Shown in pieces: positions 1 to 11,300 of a stretch of DNA of 64,000 bases. The DNA lies in contig NW_013651995.1 in NCBI RefSeq assembly GCF_000499385.1, forward strand, positions 24,557-88,556, written 5' to 3'. Position 1 is the stretch's first letter; every line of letters begins with the position of its first letter. Both the position numbers and the translations under genes were made by a program. Under the pieces are notes generated by a model. The model saw nothing but the letters and a program-made list of their open reading frames with translations. It did not search any database and was not told the origin of the DNA. The stretch comes from Eimeria necatrix (Eukaryota; Apicomplexa; Conoidasida; Eucoccidiorida; Eimeriidae).

Positions 1-69
1 GCAGAAACAGAAGAAGGCTGGTCCAAAGCGGTATGACCAAAAATTCTACATAATATTTCGGCTCTTTAC

Positions 70-2507
70 CCGAAGTGAAGACAACTGCAAAGTCACTTTC
101 CTCAGCACCAAAAAACTTCAGGGTCAACTCGCGGGCCTCTCGAGTCCTCTCATCTGAGGAACAACGGCAACTGTAGAAGCAGCGGCAGGAGCTGCAGCAG
201 CAGCTGCAGCAGCACGTTTGCCGGCAATATGCATTTTTCAAAAGACAAGCATATACTTCCACGTACAGCCGTAGTTGCACCTTTACATTCACGTATGCAT
301 GTATGTGTAAAAAATGCTGTACATATTATTGTGTGCAAACTCATTTATTTGTGTGTAGGACCTCGCTTGAAGGCTGATGCCTCTGGCGTTTTCGGTGTTT
401 GCAGAGGACTTTAGAAAGCCTCAAATGCTTGCTTTTGCTTTCTTTTCTTCCCGTGAAAAATCGTGTTTCATTTTATATTTCACTCGTACATTAACGCACA
501 TATAATTGCAACGGAATAACGCATGTTGAAATCCATGCACGCGTGGCATATGCAAGAGCGAGTACGCAGAAAAAAACTCACATTTGCTTACACACACATC
601 CAAATAAAGAAATACATAGGCAAGCAAATGAAAGGCAAGCATACGTGCGATTTACGCTTAATTAGACTCTAGGAAGGCCTAGGAGTCACCTGTCAGCTTC
701 GCTGAGGGATTGCGGGAGTGAGCATTGCCGAACGCGTGCAGTCCCAAATCCTTGAAGACCGACAGCAGCTGCTGCTCTTGATAAGGGGCAGCGCCTGCAG
801 ACGCAAAGATGAACAAAACATGCAGGAGGCATGCGACCACATACCAGGGAGAAGACACCTCAGTAGCACAAGCATGTGGGGAAGCGCAGGCGCAGATGCA
901 AGCAGATACAGAAAGACATACGCGGACACAAGAAGAACAGGGACCTATATAGGTGAAGAGAGCCAACAGGCAGAAGGCGCAGACGCAAAGAAAGAAGCAA
1001 AAATAAATATATAAACGGCGGCAACCTTGAAGGAAAAGCGAGAGGTTCAGAGATACTGGCAGATCAGATATGCAATGAACTGCAGCTACTGGGTGTAGAG
1101 CGTGCACACACTCAAGTCCGACTGAGACGGCAACACACAGCAGGAAAATGCGAAGGAAGATGGAACAGATGGACAGGTGCAGCCGAGACAGAGTCAGAAA
1201 TCAAACATGGATAGGGAAGAAAAGGACATGAAAACTGCCTGTTCTCGTCTTCAGTCAGATCGCAGAGAGAATAATATTCCATAGTAACACAACGGCAACA
1301 GCAAGAACGTAAATATAATGGAAACAACAGCGGCAGAAGCTGCAGCAGAACTGCGGGCCGTTTGTTGCTGTTAAGTGTTGTTTTGGCGAAAGAGCGTCTG
1401 CCGCTCATCTATTTCTGCGTTGCGTTTCCTGTAGTTCTCCATTTTCGCCTGTCTCATGAGCTTGTGGCATATGTAGGTAGTGACATATCATATCTTACTT
1501 ATTTTCTATCGCTGCTTGAACTATAATCAACGTATTAATGCTTTACTGCATTTTCCTTCCTATTTTTGCCTCTCCTGGTACCTTTGTTTGTGCCTGTGTC
1601 TACTCTGTGTCTTAGTTTGTGTCCTAGTCCTGGTGTGTGTCAGTGTCTGACCCGCATAGTCCAGGTAGATATCTCCCTTTAGCCTTCGCAGCTGCTTCTG
1701 AGCAGTTTCTTCTGCCTTGAGTGAATAGTCTTCTCCGAACTGCAGCAAAAACTGCTGCCGCCTTTCTGCATGCGTCGGCGCCCGGCCCCGCCTGCACAGG
1801 CTCTCCGGATGGTGCTCCCTTTCGCGCTTGCTGCTGCTCTTTTCGCTGTCTGCTGCCAGCAGCTGCTGCACCTCCTTCTGGGCAGCAGAGAACACACCTT
1901 CTATGTGCTCAGGCAGTGTGTCGGGGCTCTCGGGACGGGGGCTGTGGGCGGCAGCAGGTACCCTTTCGTCGGCAGTCTTGGGGCCCTCTCTCACTCTTTC
2001 TTTTGCTGCTATTTTGGAACTTTCAGAGGCAGGAAGTTCAATATGAGGGCCTTCTTGTGGGGGCTTCGCATGGGTCGCTCTTACGGGGGCAAAAACGATA
2101 CTGGCAGTGTACGAAGAGGGGTGCTCCCAGCCCTGTGAGTCAACCACTGAGCAGAGCGGGCCTTGAGTCTGCTGCTGTTCTTCCTGTTGCTGCAGTTGAT
2201 CCGGCTTACTCTGCTGCTCCTGCTGCTTCAAGCAAGCTTCTTGTGTCTCTTCAGTGGGGAGAGGCTCGGGGATGAAGTATACGCCCTCAGGGGACAAGCC
2301 AGAAATGGAAGGAGGCGGCTGCGTGGCCGCCACCGTCACGCCTGCTGCTGCGGGCGTCTCCCCGCTGCAGCTGCACGGCTGGTCGTCTGTGGCAGCAAGC
2401 ACGCCAGCAGCAGCAGCATCAGAAGCACGAGCGCCGGCCAAAACGACAGTGAGCAGCGCTATGCCACAGGCGCACGCGAGCCCTTGTCTCCTCATCCTTT
2501 CTTTCAT
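70..2507 (-). CDS. Molybdenum cofactor sulfurase-like protein (class V aminotransferase fold), 5' exons
   Basis: Three exons are visible: 1652-2507, 690-794 and 70-153. The next intron runs off the left edge. All junctions are GT-AG with matching phase 1. Spliced, residues about 256-348 read as the start of a PLP-dependent class V aminotransferase of the Moco sulfurase type: DIYLDYAGAAPYQEQQ, then AFGNAHSRNPSAKLT, then DFAVVFTSG. In that family the order is YLDHAG, YGNPHS and then VIFTAG. Known members transfer sulfur from cysteine to the molybdenum cofactor. The PLP lysine lies outside the window. The first 255 residues are unusual: a hydrophobic N-terminus (residues about 10-28, signal-peptide-like) followed by a disordered Gln/Glu/Ser-rich stretch. 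The ATG at 2507 fits this leader. Family placement is strong. Substrate and location are inferred; a general cysteine desulfurase is the alternative. Confidence 0.8.
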
Positions 2508-3080
2508 GTATGGGGGGGAAATAAAACAAGAACGCCCTTTCTGGTGTTTTCGCTGCCTCTACGGCGCGTTTGCTGCACAATACATGGAGAGCTTCCGAGA
2601 GTCCCTCAGGGCCTCAACCGTGCGAAGCTCAGGTAAAATGAGATCCAACTCGCCGAATTCGTGCGATAGGCGAAACAAAAAAAAAACAAATTAGCTTAAT
2701 CACATTGAATTAACTCTTTAAAAACTAGAATAAAAACCCTGGGAACCGACTAGCTAAGGAGTCGCAGCCGCGTCGGTCTCGTCAGCGCCGCCGCCTCGTG
2801 AGCCCTCAAGGGCCCCACGAGTGTTGGGAGCAACTTTATTTAGGGCCGTCGTCTATGCGTCTTCTGGTTTGTGCAAATAAATATATTCAATTTGTGTTAC
2901 TGCAACTTTCAACCAGACAAGCGGACACGCGCAAAAACGCCAAACGCGAAAAGCCTCCTCAATGATCTGAACGGCTGCGCAAGGCTGCACCATCTCCAGA
3001 AAAAGTATATGCCTGTCTTCCTTGGCTCACAATAACGTCCCGAAATTTTAGCCATACAAAGAGAGGCTGCTAATGGGCAT
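2508..3080. other. Divergent intergenic region
   Basis: About 570 bases separate the starts of the minus-strand sulfurase-like gene and the plus-strand SLX1 gene. It is less repetitive than its flanks, with A/T-rich patches near 2680-2740 and 2875-2900. No ORF with a recognisable product was seen. It may hold a shared promoter, but no specific element can be named. Confidence 0.5.
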
Positions 3081-3806
3081 ATGGAGACAGAAGAGTCGAT
3101 CGCTGAAGAAATATCCGACGTGCCAGTTGCTGGTGCTGCCGCCGCACACGGCAACACTGTCGAGAACAGCATCCCTCTCGCGAACTTGAGCTGCAGCAGC
3201 AGCAGCTGCTGCAGCAGAAGCCGTAGCCAAAGCCACACCAGGAGCCGCAGCAGGAGTCGCAGCAGGAGCCGCAGCAGGTGCCGCAGCAGGAGCCGCAGCA
3301 GGAGCCGCAGCAGGAGCCGCAGCAGGAGCTGCAGCGGGAACCGCAGTAGAAGCAGCAGCTGTAGTTCTGTAGGCAGCAGCTGCCCCTCGATTTCAGACCC
3401 TAGCAGCGCAGACGAAACGGAAGATCATCAAGCCGAAGAAAGGGAAAGTAGCAGCTGCTCGTCAGACTGGCGCTCTTTACCTCGTGGCTTTTTTTGCGTC
3501 TATTTGCTGCAGTCGGTCTCCTCCCCCCATCACTTCTACGTCGGCTGCACCACAAATCCTCTTCGGAGGCTGCGGCAGCACAATGGAGAGCTGCAGCAAG
3601 GAGCAAGAAGAACCTCATTGTAAGCCCCGTGCTGCTGCTGCTGCTGAAGCTGCTGCGGCTCCTAGTGCTCTTGTTGCTGCAGCTGGCCCTCGTGTTTTTT
3701 CTGTCGATGATAATACAGTCCTCGCTACCTATCACAGTGCATTGAGTGTTGGGGCGCTGCAGCAGGAGCAGCTGTCGTAGCCACGAGGAGTGTGTTAACC
3801 CAAGTA

Positions 3807-3839
<33 letters not shown>

Positions 3840-5578
3840 ACGGTTGTTGCTGCCCTTGCAGGCATCGGCCTTGGCGTCTCTGCTTGTTTATCTCCGGTTT
3901 TCCTTCCTTAGTTGGCGCTCTGCAGTTTGAATTCAGGTGGCAGCAAGCTCTGGTCCCTGCTGCTGCCCTTCGCTCTCTTTGCTGCAGCGGGGACACGGGG
4001 GCTGTGTGCAGCTGCAGCAACTGCAGCAGCTGCGCAGCAAGGCGCAGACAGATAGCCAAGCAACGCCGTGGCCGAGGGCAGTCGCGTGTTCGGGGGAGCC
4101 AAGCCACTGCAGCAGCAGCGCCGAAGACGGTTGCTGCAGCAGCAGCCGCTGCAGCAGCTGACTGGGAGCTGCTCAATGAGCAGGCAGCAGCAGCAGACGA
4201 TTCTCGCTGCTGCCGCGTCCCGTTCGTCCTCAGGCGGCGGCGCAGTAAGCTCCCGCAGGAGCGGCTAGAGGCTGAGCTGCAGCAAGCGCTGCTGCTGCTG
4301 CACGGGGTTCCTTTTTGTAACCTCCCGCTGCAGCTGCATGCTTGCTGCCCAGATGTGACAGATACTCTTCAAGACCTGCTGGTCTATCCCTGCTGCGGCG
4401 GAGGCACAAGGAAGCAAGGGAGAAGCAGCAGCAGCGGCCGCGCGCTGACAAGAGTGCCGCCGCAGGTGACTGTCAGCAGCGGCCCCGCAATCTCTCTGAG
4501 CTTTCGATCTCCAGGACTACGGGTTGGATCCTTCACAAAATCCAGCAGCAGCAGGGACAGCAGCAGCAGCAAAAGCAGCAGTGGCTGCAACTGCTGCTTT
4601 GGTGATGCTGCGGTGCCTGATCTCAGAGCCCTCACCAGCGGCAACAGCAGCATCGCAGCTGCTGGGGCGCTGTGTCCAGCGGTTTCACCAGCAGCAGGTG
4701 CTGCTGTAGCGGGTTGTGCTGCAACAGACGGTGCTAAAACACCTGCTGCAGCAACGCTTGCTGCTAGTGCTGATACTTGCGCGTTGTGCTTATCGTCATT
4801 TCAAGACAAAGATAGGGCTTTGTCTTGCCCGCAGTGCGGAGTGTACCTACACCTCACCTGCGCAGGCCGTTTCGCGCTGCAGCAGGAAGCAGAAGCAAGA
4901 AAGCAGCAGCAGCTTGCAGAAACAGCGTCGAAAGCACCTGACGGAGCTACTCAAGCAGCAGCAACAGATGATGATGATGACGATGAGCATTATCGGCTGG
5001 TCCCCGCCTACTGGTGGTGCTGTTCTTGCAGTCGCAGAGTATTTTGGGGTTTCATTTTGAATCATCTATTTGAAAGACGCAGCAGGAGCCCTTCACAGAC
5101 AGAAGCAGCGGCGGCAGTAACAGCATCACAAGCTGCTAGTACTGTTGACAATGAACCTGCTGCCTGCGTAGGGCAGATTCCGTACGACGGCTCAGTGACA
5201 GAGCCACTTCGTGCCGCTGTTGCTGCTTGTGCAGCAGAGGCAGCAGAGAGCACTCCGAGCAATGCGGCAGCAGCCGCTACTTGTCAAAGAGCTGGGGATC
5301 CCCCAGGAAAGCGAAAGGCATCACAGGCTTTGCCGGGATGTGCCGGTGCTACTGCAGCTGCTGCAGCTGCTGTTGTTGAAGGCGCGCACTTCAAGCGATG
5401 CAGGGAAGAAAACGCTTCCTTTTCGCAGAAAGAGGGAGTACCGCCGCCGGCTTCCCTTTCGGCTGGCGCCTCTCAATGCAGCAGCAACAGCAGCAGCGAA
5501 CGCAACAGTTTGCTTTCCATTCCTCCATTGCTAGAGCGGCTGCGGCTACAGAGCTCGCAAAGCCAGCCAAATAAGTAA
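3081..5578 (+). CDS. SLX1: Structure-specific endonuclease subunit SLX1 (GIY-YIG nuclease)
   Basis: Two exons, 3081-3619 and 3862-5578, joined in phase 2 (751 residues). SLX1 is the nuclease subunit that, with SLX4, cuts branched DNA such as Holliday junctions. A GIY-YIG core is clear at about residues 138-180: [33 protein letters not shown]. Just after the splice come [20 protein letters not shown], the segment carrying the family's catalytic Glu. At about residues 486-570 a C-terminal PHD/RING-like zinc domain is visible: CALC, CPQC, LHLTC and a terminal WWCCSC. Low-complexity Ala/Ser/Cys stretches inflate the protein well beyond the usual 270-400 residues. Residues about 45-85 form an Arg-Ser dipeptide tract. 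The intron contains a CTG run before its TTGCAG acceptor. The first G of GIY is replaced by Cys. Identity is secure. Confidence 0.92.
3236..3345 (+). repeat. 12-bp tandem repeat encoding (RS)n in SLX1
   Basis: Units of AGGAGCCGCAGC with few substitutions are repeated about eight times. In the SLX1 frame each unit gives Arg-Ser-Arg-Ser, so the array is an RS domain. It looks derived from the surrounding CAG repeat by point changes. Confidence 0.85.
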
Positions 5579-6306
5579 ATGGGTACTGCTGAGCGTGGTG
5601 CTGCTTGCGCTCTTGGCTCCGCTGTAGTGCCTGATGCATGAGTGTTGTGATTCGGGTCTTTGCCACTCATCGCCGCTGTCTGCCTGTTCTTGGCATTGTT
5701 ATAACTCATTTTACAACATGTGGGCAGCACACAAAATCCGCTTTTCGTCAGCAGAGAGCCTTTAGTATTCCTCCAGGCCGCATGCCCAGCTCTCTCATGT
5801 GTGTCTCTCCACTCATTACAAGTACTGGGGAGCAAGGACGCATCCCCTTCCCGTGAGTAAATCCACCGGATGCGGCTTCCATATCACTGTTCTTCATTAA
5901 AAAGGGGCAATCAGCTCCAGGCTGAGCGGGCCTCATAAAATGTAGAAGCCACCATTTGTGTCGCTCTAATCAGTGGCATATCTCTTGGGATTTAGACTAC
6001 GAGTTACCATTAAAGTTCCCTTAAAGTTTAAATCGCGACTGGAGTCCATTACTCGTGTCCGGCTACAGACTCGAGGCAAATTCTGCAGCCAGCACTGCGC
6101 TGGCTGCTGCAACTGCAGAGTGCCCTCTGCACTCTGCAATTGCAGCAGCCATTGACTGCAGCAGTCACCCCCGTGACTACTGCTATTTTGCGAGCTCAAA
6201 ACAATTTGAAGGCGAGAACAAAAGCGAATGGGAGGCATTAACAGTGCACCTAGCGCCAGCTTCGGGTCGACGCAGCCGCTGCTGCTGCTGGTAGCAACGT
6301 GGCCCC
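5579..6306. other. Convergent intergenic region
   Basis: The stretch lies between the 3' end of SLX1 and the 3' end of the next minus-strand ORF. It has little repeat content apart from short CTGCAG runs near 6090-6170. No gene or RNA was recognised. It probably holds both 3' UTRs. Confidence 0.4.
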
Positions 6307-8016
6307 TCACATATGCTGCTGGACACGGTGAAGCAGCTGTTTGTCCATTGGGCTCTGCGCAGCCACTGCAGCAAACGCGTACATGGCCGGGAGAAGCATT
6401 GCTGCCTCCAGATGTTTCTGCTGCCTCTGTAGCCGCAAGAGATGAGCTTCTTGCTGCAATGCATGCAGCTCGATAGGCTGCAGCATCGTTTCGGAAACAG
6501 CAGCACTTGCTCGATGCCAGCAGCTAGTGATACTACTACTACTGGCTGCACCAAAGTGGCAGTTAAGAGTGTCCATTTCTCCATCGCTGCAGAGCTGCAG
6601 CTGCTGCTGCAGCTCATATGGAAGGCTCTTCAGAGCTTTATCATGCTGCTGTTGCCGCTGCTGCGAATACGCTTGCAAGGTTCTCCGCAGCTGCTCTTTT
6701 ATGATGCCTTTGAATGTTAAAGCACTCTGATGCTGCCGAACCTGCCGCTGCTGCTGGGTTGTATCCGTCTTCTGTTCATCAGCATGAGGAGTCTCCCCGG
6801 CACGCGGCGGCAGCAGGAATAGTAACGCATTGGACTCCCGGTTTACTCTAGGTGCTTTACACGAAGGCTGGCAGCAGCAGGCCGCTGCTGCTGCCGCTGC
6901 TGCCGCTCGCTGCAATTCGAAAGAAGCCACCACATCGCGTGGGTACTTTGTCAGCCGTCTCGCTATGTGCGCCTGCAAAAGCCTTTGCTGCAGCGCGCTG
7001 TTGCAGCTGCGTTGTTGCAGGACTAGATGAGCTGCGGACCATTTTGAGATGAAGCTACTGCCCATTCGCTCCTCCTTCTCTTGCTGCTCTTGCATTTGCT
7101 GCAGTGCAGTGTAAGCCCACAGCTGCTCGCTCTCCCGCAGCTGTAGTGAGTAAGAGCACTGCAGCGCCCGTGCTGCAGCTGTTGCAGTGTCTATAAGCGT
7201 TGGCAACAGCAATGCTAGAGAACGGCCCCTGGAATGCGCGCAGGCTTGAAGATTCTTCCGTTGTTCCCCACAAGCTCTGGACACCTTGCTGCAGTCGCTG
7301 CTGCTCTTCTGAGATTCATCTGGCTCAGCTTCTCTGTGATCCTCCAACGCAGCACGAAGTGATGCTTCAGAGGCATCCACCTGGCTGTTGTACGCATGTT
7401 TTGACCCCGCCGCAGCAACTGCTACTGGCGACGCGGCTAGTCCGCGCGTGCTGAGTTGCAGGCAACCAGCAGCAGAATCTGTCTCAGGGGCTGCCCTCAA
7501 AACAGACGCAGCAGAAGAAGCAGCAGTATTTGCTGCTTTCCTACGCCAGGGGCCGTACGTGAACACATCTAAGAGGTGGGGTATGTCGTCTCCAGCTCCA
7601 AAGCATGCGCCATTGTCACATGAATCGTTGTGGCTGGTACTGACGCTGCTGCCGTTGCTGTACTCCATGTGTTTGCCGCAGGTGCAGCCCAGAAGAATCC
7701 CTGTACATTCGGGGGACAAGAAGTCCAGCACCCAAGACGGTCCAGAAGAACGCAAAAAGCCACTTGACGCCTCCGCCGTTTGTGCTGCGATAATATCTCC
7801 GGATCGGCAACGGCAGCAGCCAAGCCACTTGGTGGCTGTTTGGTTTGCTGCTGTTGCCGCTGCTGCCGCTGGCTGCATTGCTGCTGGTGCCTGTAAGTCT
7901 TCATCACTGTAACTTCCAGCTGCTCCCCGTGCTGCTGCTACGTCCAAGGACCCAGAATCTTCCAGCGTACAGCAGCAGCAGAGGCAGCAGTGAGAGATGC
8001 TGACAGCTGACCTCAT
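6307..8016 (-). CDS. Hypothetical protein, Gln/Ala-rich
   Basis: A single open frame of 569 codons from the ATG at 8016 to a stop at 6307. I do not recognise a family. The N-terminal third contains non-repetitive sequence that looks protein-coding (for example SWVLDFLSPECTGILLGC and DDIPHLLDVFTYGPWRRK). The C-terminal half is Gln-rich and probably helical or coiled coil, with interspersed LTFKGIIKEQLRRTL. Upstream on the same strand (8016-8170) another frame starts with an ATG and a Leu-rich, signal-like stretch, MPFQASLNLLLQPALLL. It could be a first exon, but I found no convincing junction. Because CAG repeats lack stops in all frames, long ORFs here can be spurious. The non-rep segments argue that this one is real. 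Confidence 0.5.
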   Translation of the reverse strand: MRSAVSISHCCLCCCCTLEDSGSLDVAAARGAAGSYSDEDLQAPAAMQPAAAAATAANQTATKWLGCCRCRSGDIIAAQTAEASSGFLRSSGPSWVLDFLSPECTGILLGCTCGKHMEYSNGSSVSTSHNDSCDNGACFGAGDDIPHLLDVFTYGPWRRKAANTAASSAASVLRAAPETDSAAGCLQLSTRGLAASPVAVAAAGSKHAYNSQVDASEASLRAALEDHREAEPDESQKSSSDCSKVSRACGEQRKNLQACAHSRGRSLALLLPTLIDTATAAARALQCSYSLQLRESEQLWAYTALQQMQEQQEKEERMGSSFISKWSAAHLVLQQRSCNSALQQRLLQAHIARRLTKYPRDVVASFELQRAAAAAAAAACCCQPSCKAPRVNRESNALLFLLPPRAGETPHADEQKTDTTQQQRQVRQHQSALTFKGIIKEQLRRTLQAYSQQRQQQHDKALKSLPYELQQQLQLCSDGEMDTLNCHFGAASSSSITSCWHRASAAVSETMLQPIELHALQQEAHLLRLQRQQKHLEAAMLLPAMYAFAAVAAQSPMDKQLLHRVQQHM

Positions 8017-8359
8017 GCCGTTGAAAAAGCGTTGCAAGGGCAGCACCCACCAGTCCTTCGGGGAGAAAGATGGCTCCAGAAAGCTGAAGCAACAAGCACA
8101 GTAGCAAAGGCCGCAGAAGCAACGCCGGCTGCAACAGCAAATTTAAAGACGCTTGGAAGGGCATGGGAGGTAAACAATGTAGATGCAGGTGCAGCAACGA
8201 AGTAGCGGCACTTCCTTGTCACTGTGTGTTCAAGCGAAGAGAAGAACACACTTCATCGTTGGAGGACAATAGAAGTACATCAGCAACTGCTGATGCTGCT
8301 ACTTTTGTTTCTCAGCAGCATACTGTTGAACGCGCGAAATGTCATCTCCGTTTTGCTCC

Positions 8360-11300
8360 TCACTTGTGATGTATGTAAACATCGTATCCGTCTTCGAGCC
8401 TCCAAATAGGCGGCTGCTGCTGACCTTCTTTGATGGGAGGGTACAAGGAGAACCAAATGTTGAGAGCTTGTTGCTTCCTGCCGTCCTCAAGTATGTTGCT
8501 GTACCTGCAGCAAGTGCGCAGGCTCAAACACCCTACACCATAAACTCTGAGTCTCAGCGGGATTCCAAAGAGCCAAGTCATCGCTGCTGCTGGATGACAC
8601 CTGTTTTTCGACAGCGCTAGTCGCCTTGGCCAGCGCTGCTTTGTCAGTGGATTGTATACAACCACCCTATCCACCTTCTTCCAACTCGCTCGTGTTTCAA
8701 GGCCATAGTTTTAAGCTAAGCGCAATTCCGCCTGTCCATGGGGGAAAAACTCCCAAGATCTCTCTACTGTGGCCGCTGGTGCTTAACCCTCAGTCTGATG
8801 CTCTTCCCTCAGAAAATTCAGAAGATCGCGATCTTAGCCGGTCTCTGGCTGCTTATATTTCCAAGTGTTGGGGCTTTTACCTGCGCTGGAGAGATGTGGA
8901 CAGGCCAGGCAGAAGAGGCACAAAGGCTGCTGTGGTGCCCTTCCTTCCTACCCACTGGACAGCAAGGGCCGATGAGACCCCTTTAAGAGCAACTAAGGCG
9001 CCGCTGAAAAGGCCTCCGGGCTTGCTGCTGCTGCTGCCAGTAGTGCTGGTGCTGTCATTACTTCGCGGCCCCTCCGGTGCAGCGGCATCATCCGCGGTAA
9101 GAGAGCTCGTTGAGGGCTGAGACCGCAGCTGAGGGCCATCCCCGTTGCTTCCATTGTTGCTGCTACTTCTGCTGCCTGTTGAAGCCTCAAAAGAAATGCC
9201 CCAGAGGTTGTCTCTGGGATCGTCTGCACTACACGACTCCACCGGCAACTGTGCGGCCCAGGCCAGTGGCTCCAGTCTTTTCCTATGGGCTACTGAACCT
9301 GTGTGAAAACACCGCGACGCAGGTGCGCCAGCACTAAGCCCTGAGCCCGTAACTATAGACAGTAAATTTTAAAGCAAAAGAATAAGAGCACCGGTAAGGA
9401 TCCAAACTTTCTGACCTCCATATTGCAAGGCCACGTCGTCCCCACTGGCGTCTGTTAGAACAGCTATTGCATTCAGAACCTGCAGCAAAGAACGAAAATG
9501 TAACCCCATAGCCATTATGTGTATTCGCAGTCCTTGTACCTGTCTCTGGCTGTATAACGAAAAGTGTCCGTCTGCCCTCCTCGCCGTAGCATTCTTTACT
9601 GTTCTCACTGCCACAGACCTCCTGCATTTCTGCTTGTGTCGCTGCACCCCTGCCTCTGCATTCGTCTGTTTCTTCGTATCACCGCAACTGCGTTTTAAGT
9701 GCTACTGTGTTCTGCGCTGGCGCCCATGCGTATGCCTTCGTGACTAGGGGAAAGTGAAGCTGAGCTCTCTTGCAATATGCAATCATGGCGAGCCCTGCCT
9801 GCTCGTCTAGGGCGCTGTCTATCGTCACCGCCGCCGGGAGGCTCCGAAGAAAGCGCAGCGCAAAAGCCCTGTGCATGTGCAGCTGCACTTCGTTGGTCCG
9901 GTCCAAAGAGTCCAAACAGTTCAGGCGACACACCCCGCGCTGCAGCTGACAAGGCGACAGGCCCCAGAGGCTGAATCACACAAGCATGTGCGAATGCGCA
10001 GAGTAGTCACAGCACAACAGCTTCGCTGTCGCCACCGCTGCTCTTTCTGCTTTAGCTGGAAGTCCGTTTGCTGCTCTTGCTGCTGAGCCAAGGCTTCTGG
10101 CGGTGCACTGGCTTGCATGTTGCTCTGCTGCTCTAAAGTCTGAGCCCGCGGTCTTTAGCACTGACTCTTGAGAGGCGAAGAATTGCAGCTCCTCCAAAGT
10201 CTTCGCCGCCAGGCCGCCCACTCGTGAAGACGCCTCTGCCGGGTCGCCTCTCCTTGCTGCCTCGATATCCACCGCAGCAAATCGGAGTTGCACTGCAGCA
10301 GGAAGCTCCTAAGGCAATCACAGCAAACAGCGCAGCAGCAACAGCACTCCATAAACCCTGCGGCACTGCAGTACCCAGACCGTCTTGCAAAAAGCACAGC
10401 ATGGCACTGCACCAAGTCCAGCAATGAGCCAACAGCGTCATGTTTAATGTTTGCCACGGTGTGGCTTGGCAGAATCAAAAAATAGTTCGGCAGATGCTAT
10501 TCAAGTCATTGAAGACTTAGCGATTGATGGTAGGTGGCAGCAGCTGCTGCTGCATCACCTCGCTGACAAATTAGAACAACAGCAGATTCCTCATTACTAG
10601 GAAGTAATGCATCATCAGTGGTAACAAAAGTAGAAAAGTTACCCCTGCCACGGTTACGGCTGCTGAACTCACCGAATTTAGGGCCGCTACAGCCCTGCGA
10701 TATTCATTTCCAAGGCAAGACTCCTGTTCGGCTACTGTGGCCGTTGCTGCTTCTTCGCTGGGACTATCCTCTGTCTTCCGCGCAGCAGCGTTTGCTGCCT
10801 CTATCGCTACTGCTACTGTTTCCTCTGCTGTGCATCCCAGACCTTGCTGCGAATGCTTCTGTCGACTTAGCCTAGAAGTTGCTGCAGAAAAACCAAGTGG
10901 GGCTATCTGCTGGTTCTCCGCAGAATGCGCTGCGCGGGGGCTGCTGCGCAATAGGTTCAGCAACAGCAGCGGAGCTCCATACCGCTGCAGCAAGCTCGCC
11001 ATATGCCTTCTAATAGCGCTGCAGTTGACGTCCGTCTGAGGGCGCAGCAAAAGCAGCAGCAACAGTTCCTGTGGCAGCCGCCGCGAGGAAAGCAACAAGG
11101 AGAAGCACTTTAGGAGTGCACCGGCAGCACCCTTGTGTAAATAATTAAAACTGTCTCATTAACTCGCAAAAGCAGCGCCAAGGAAATCAAGCTTATCAGA
11201 AGGGTTAATCCTATCAGAAGCTTCTGGCGGGAACATGGGCCACTGCAAATGAAGCTGAAGACGCTGCAGCTGCTAATGCTGCAGCCAGACGCACCATTCT

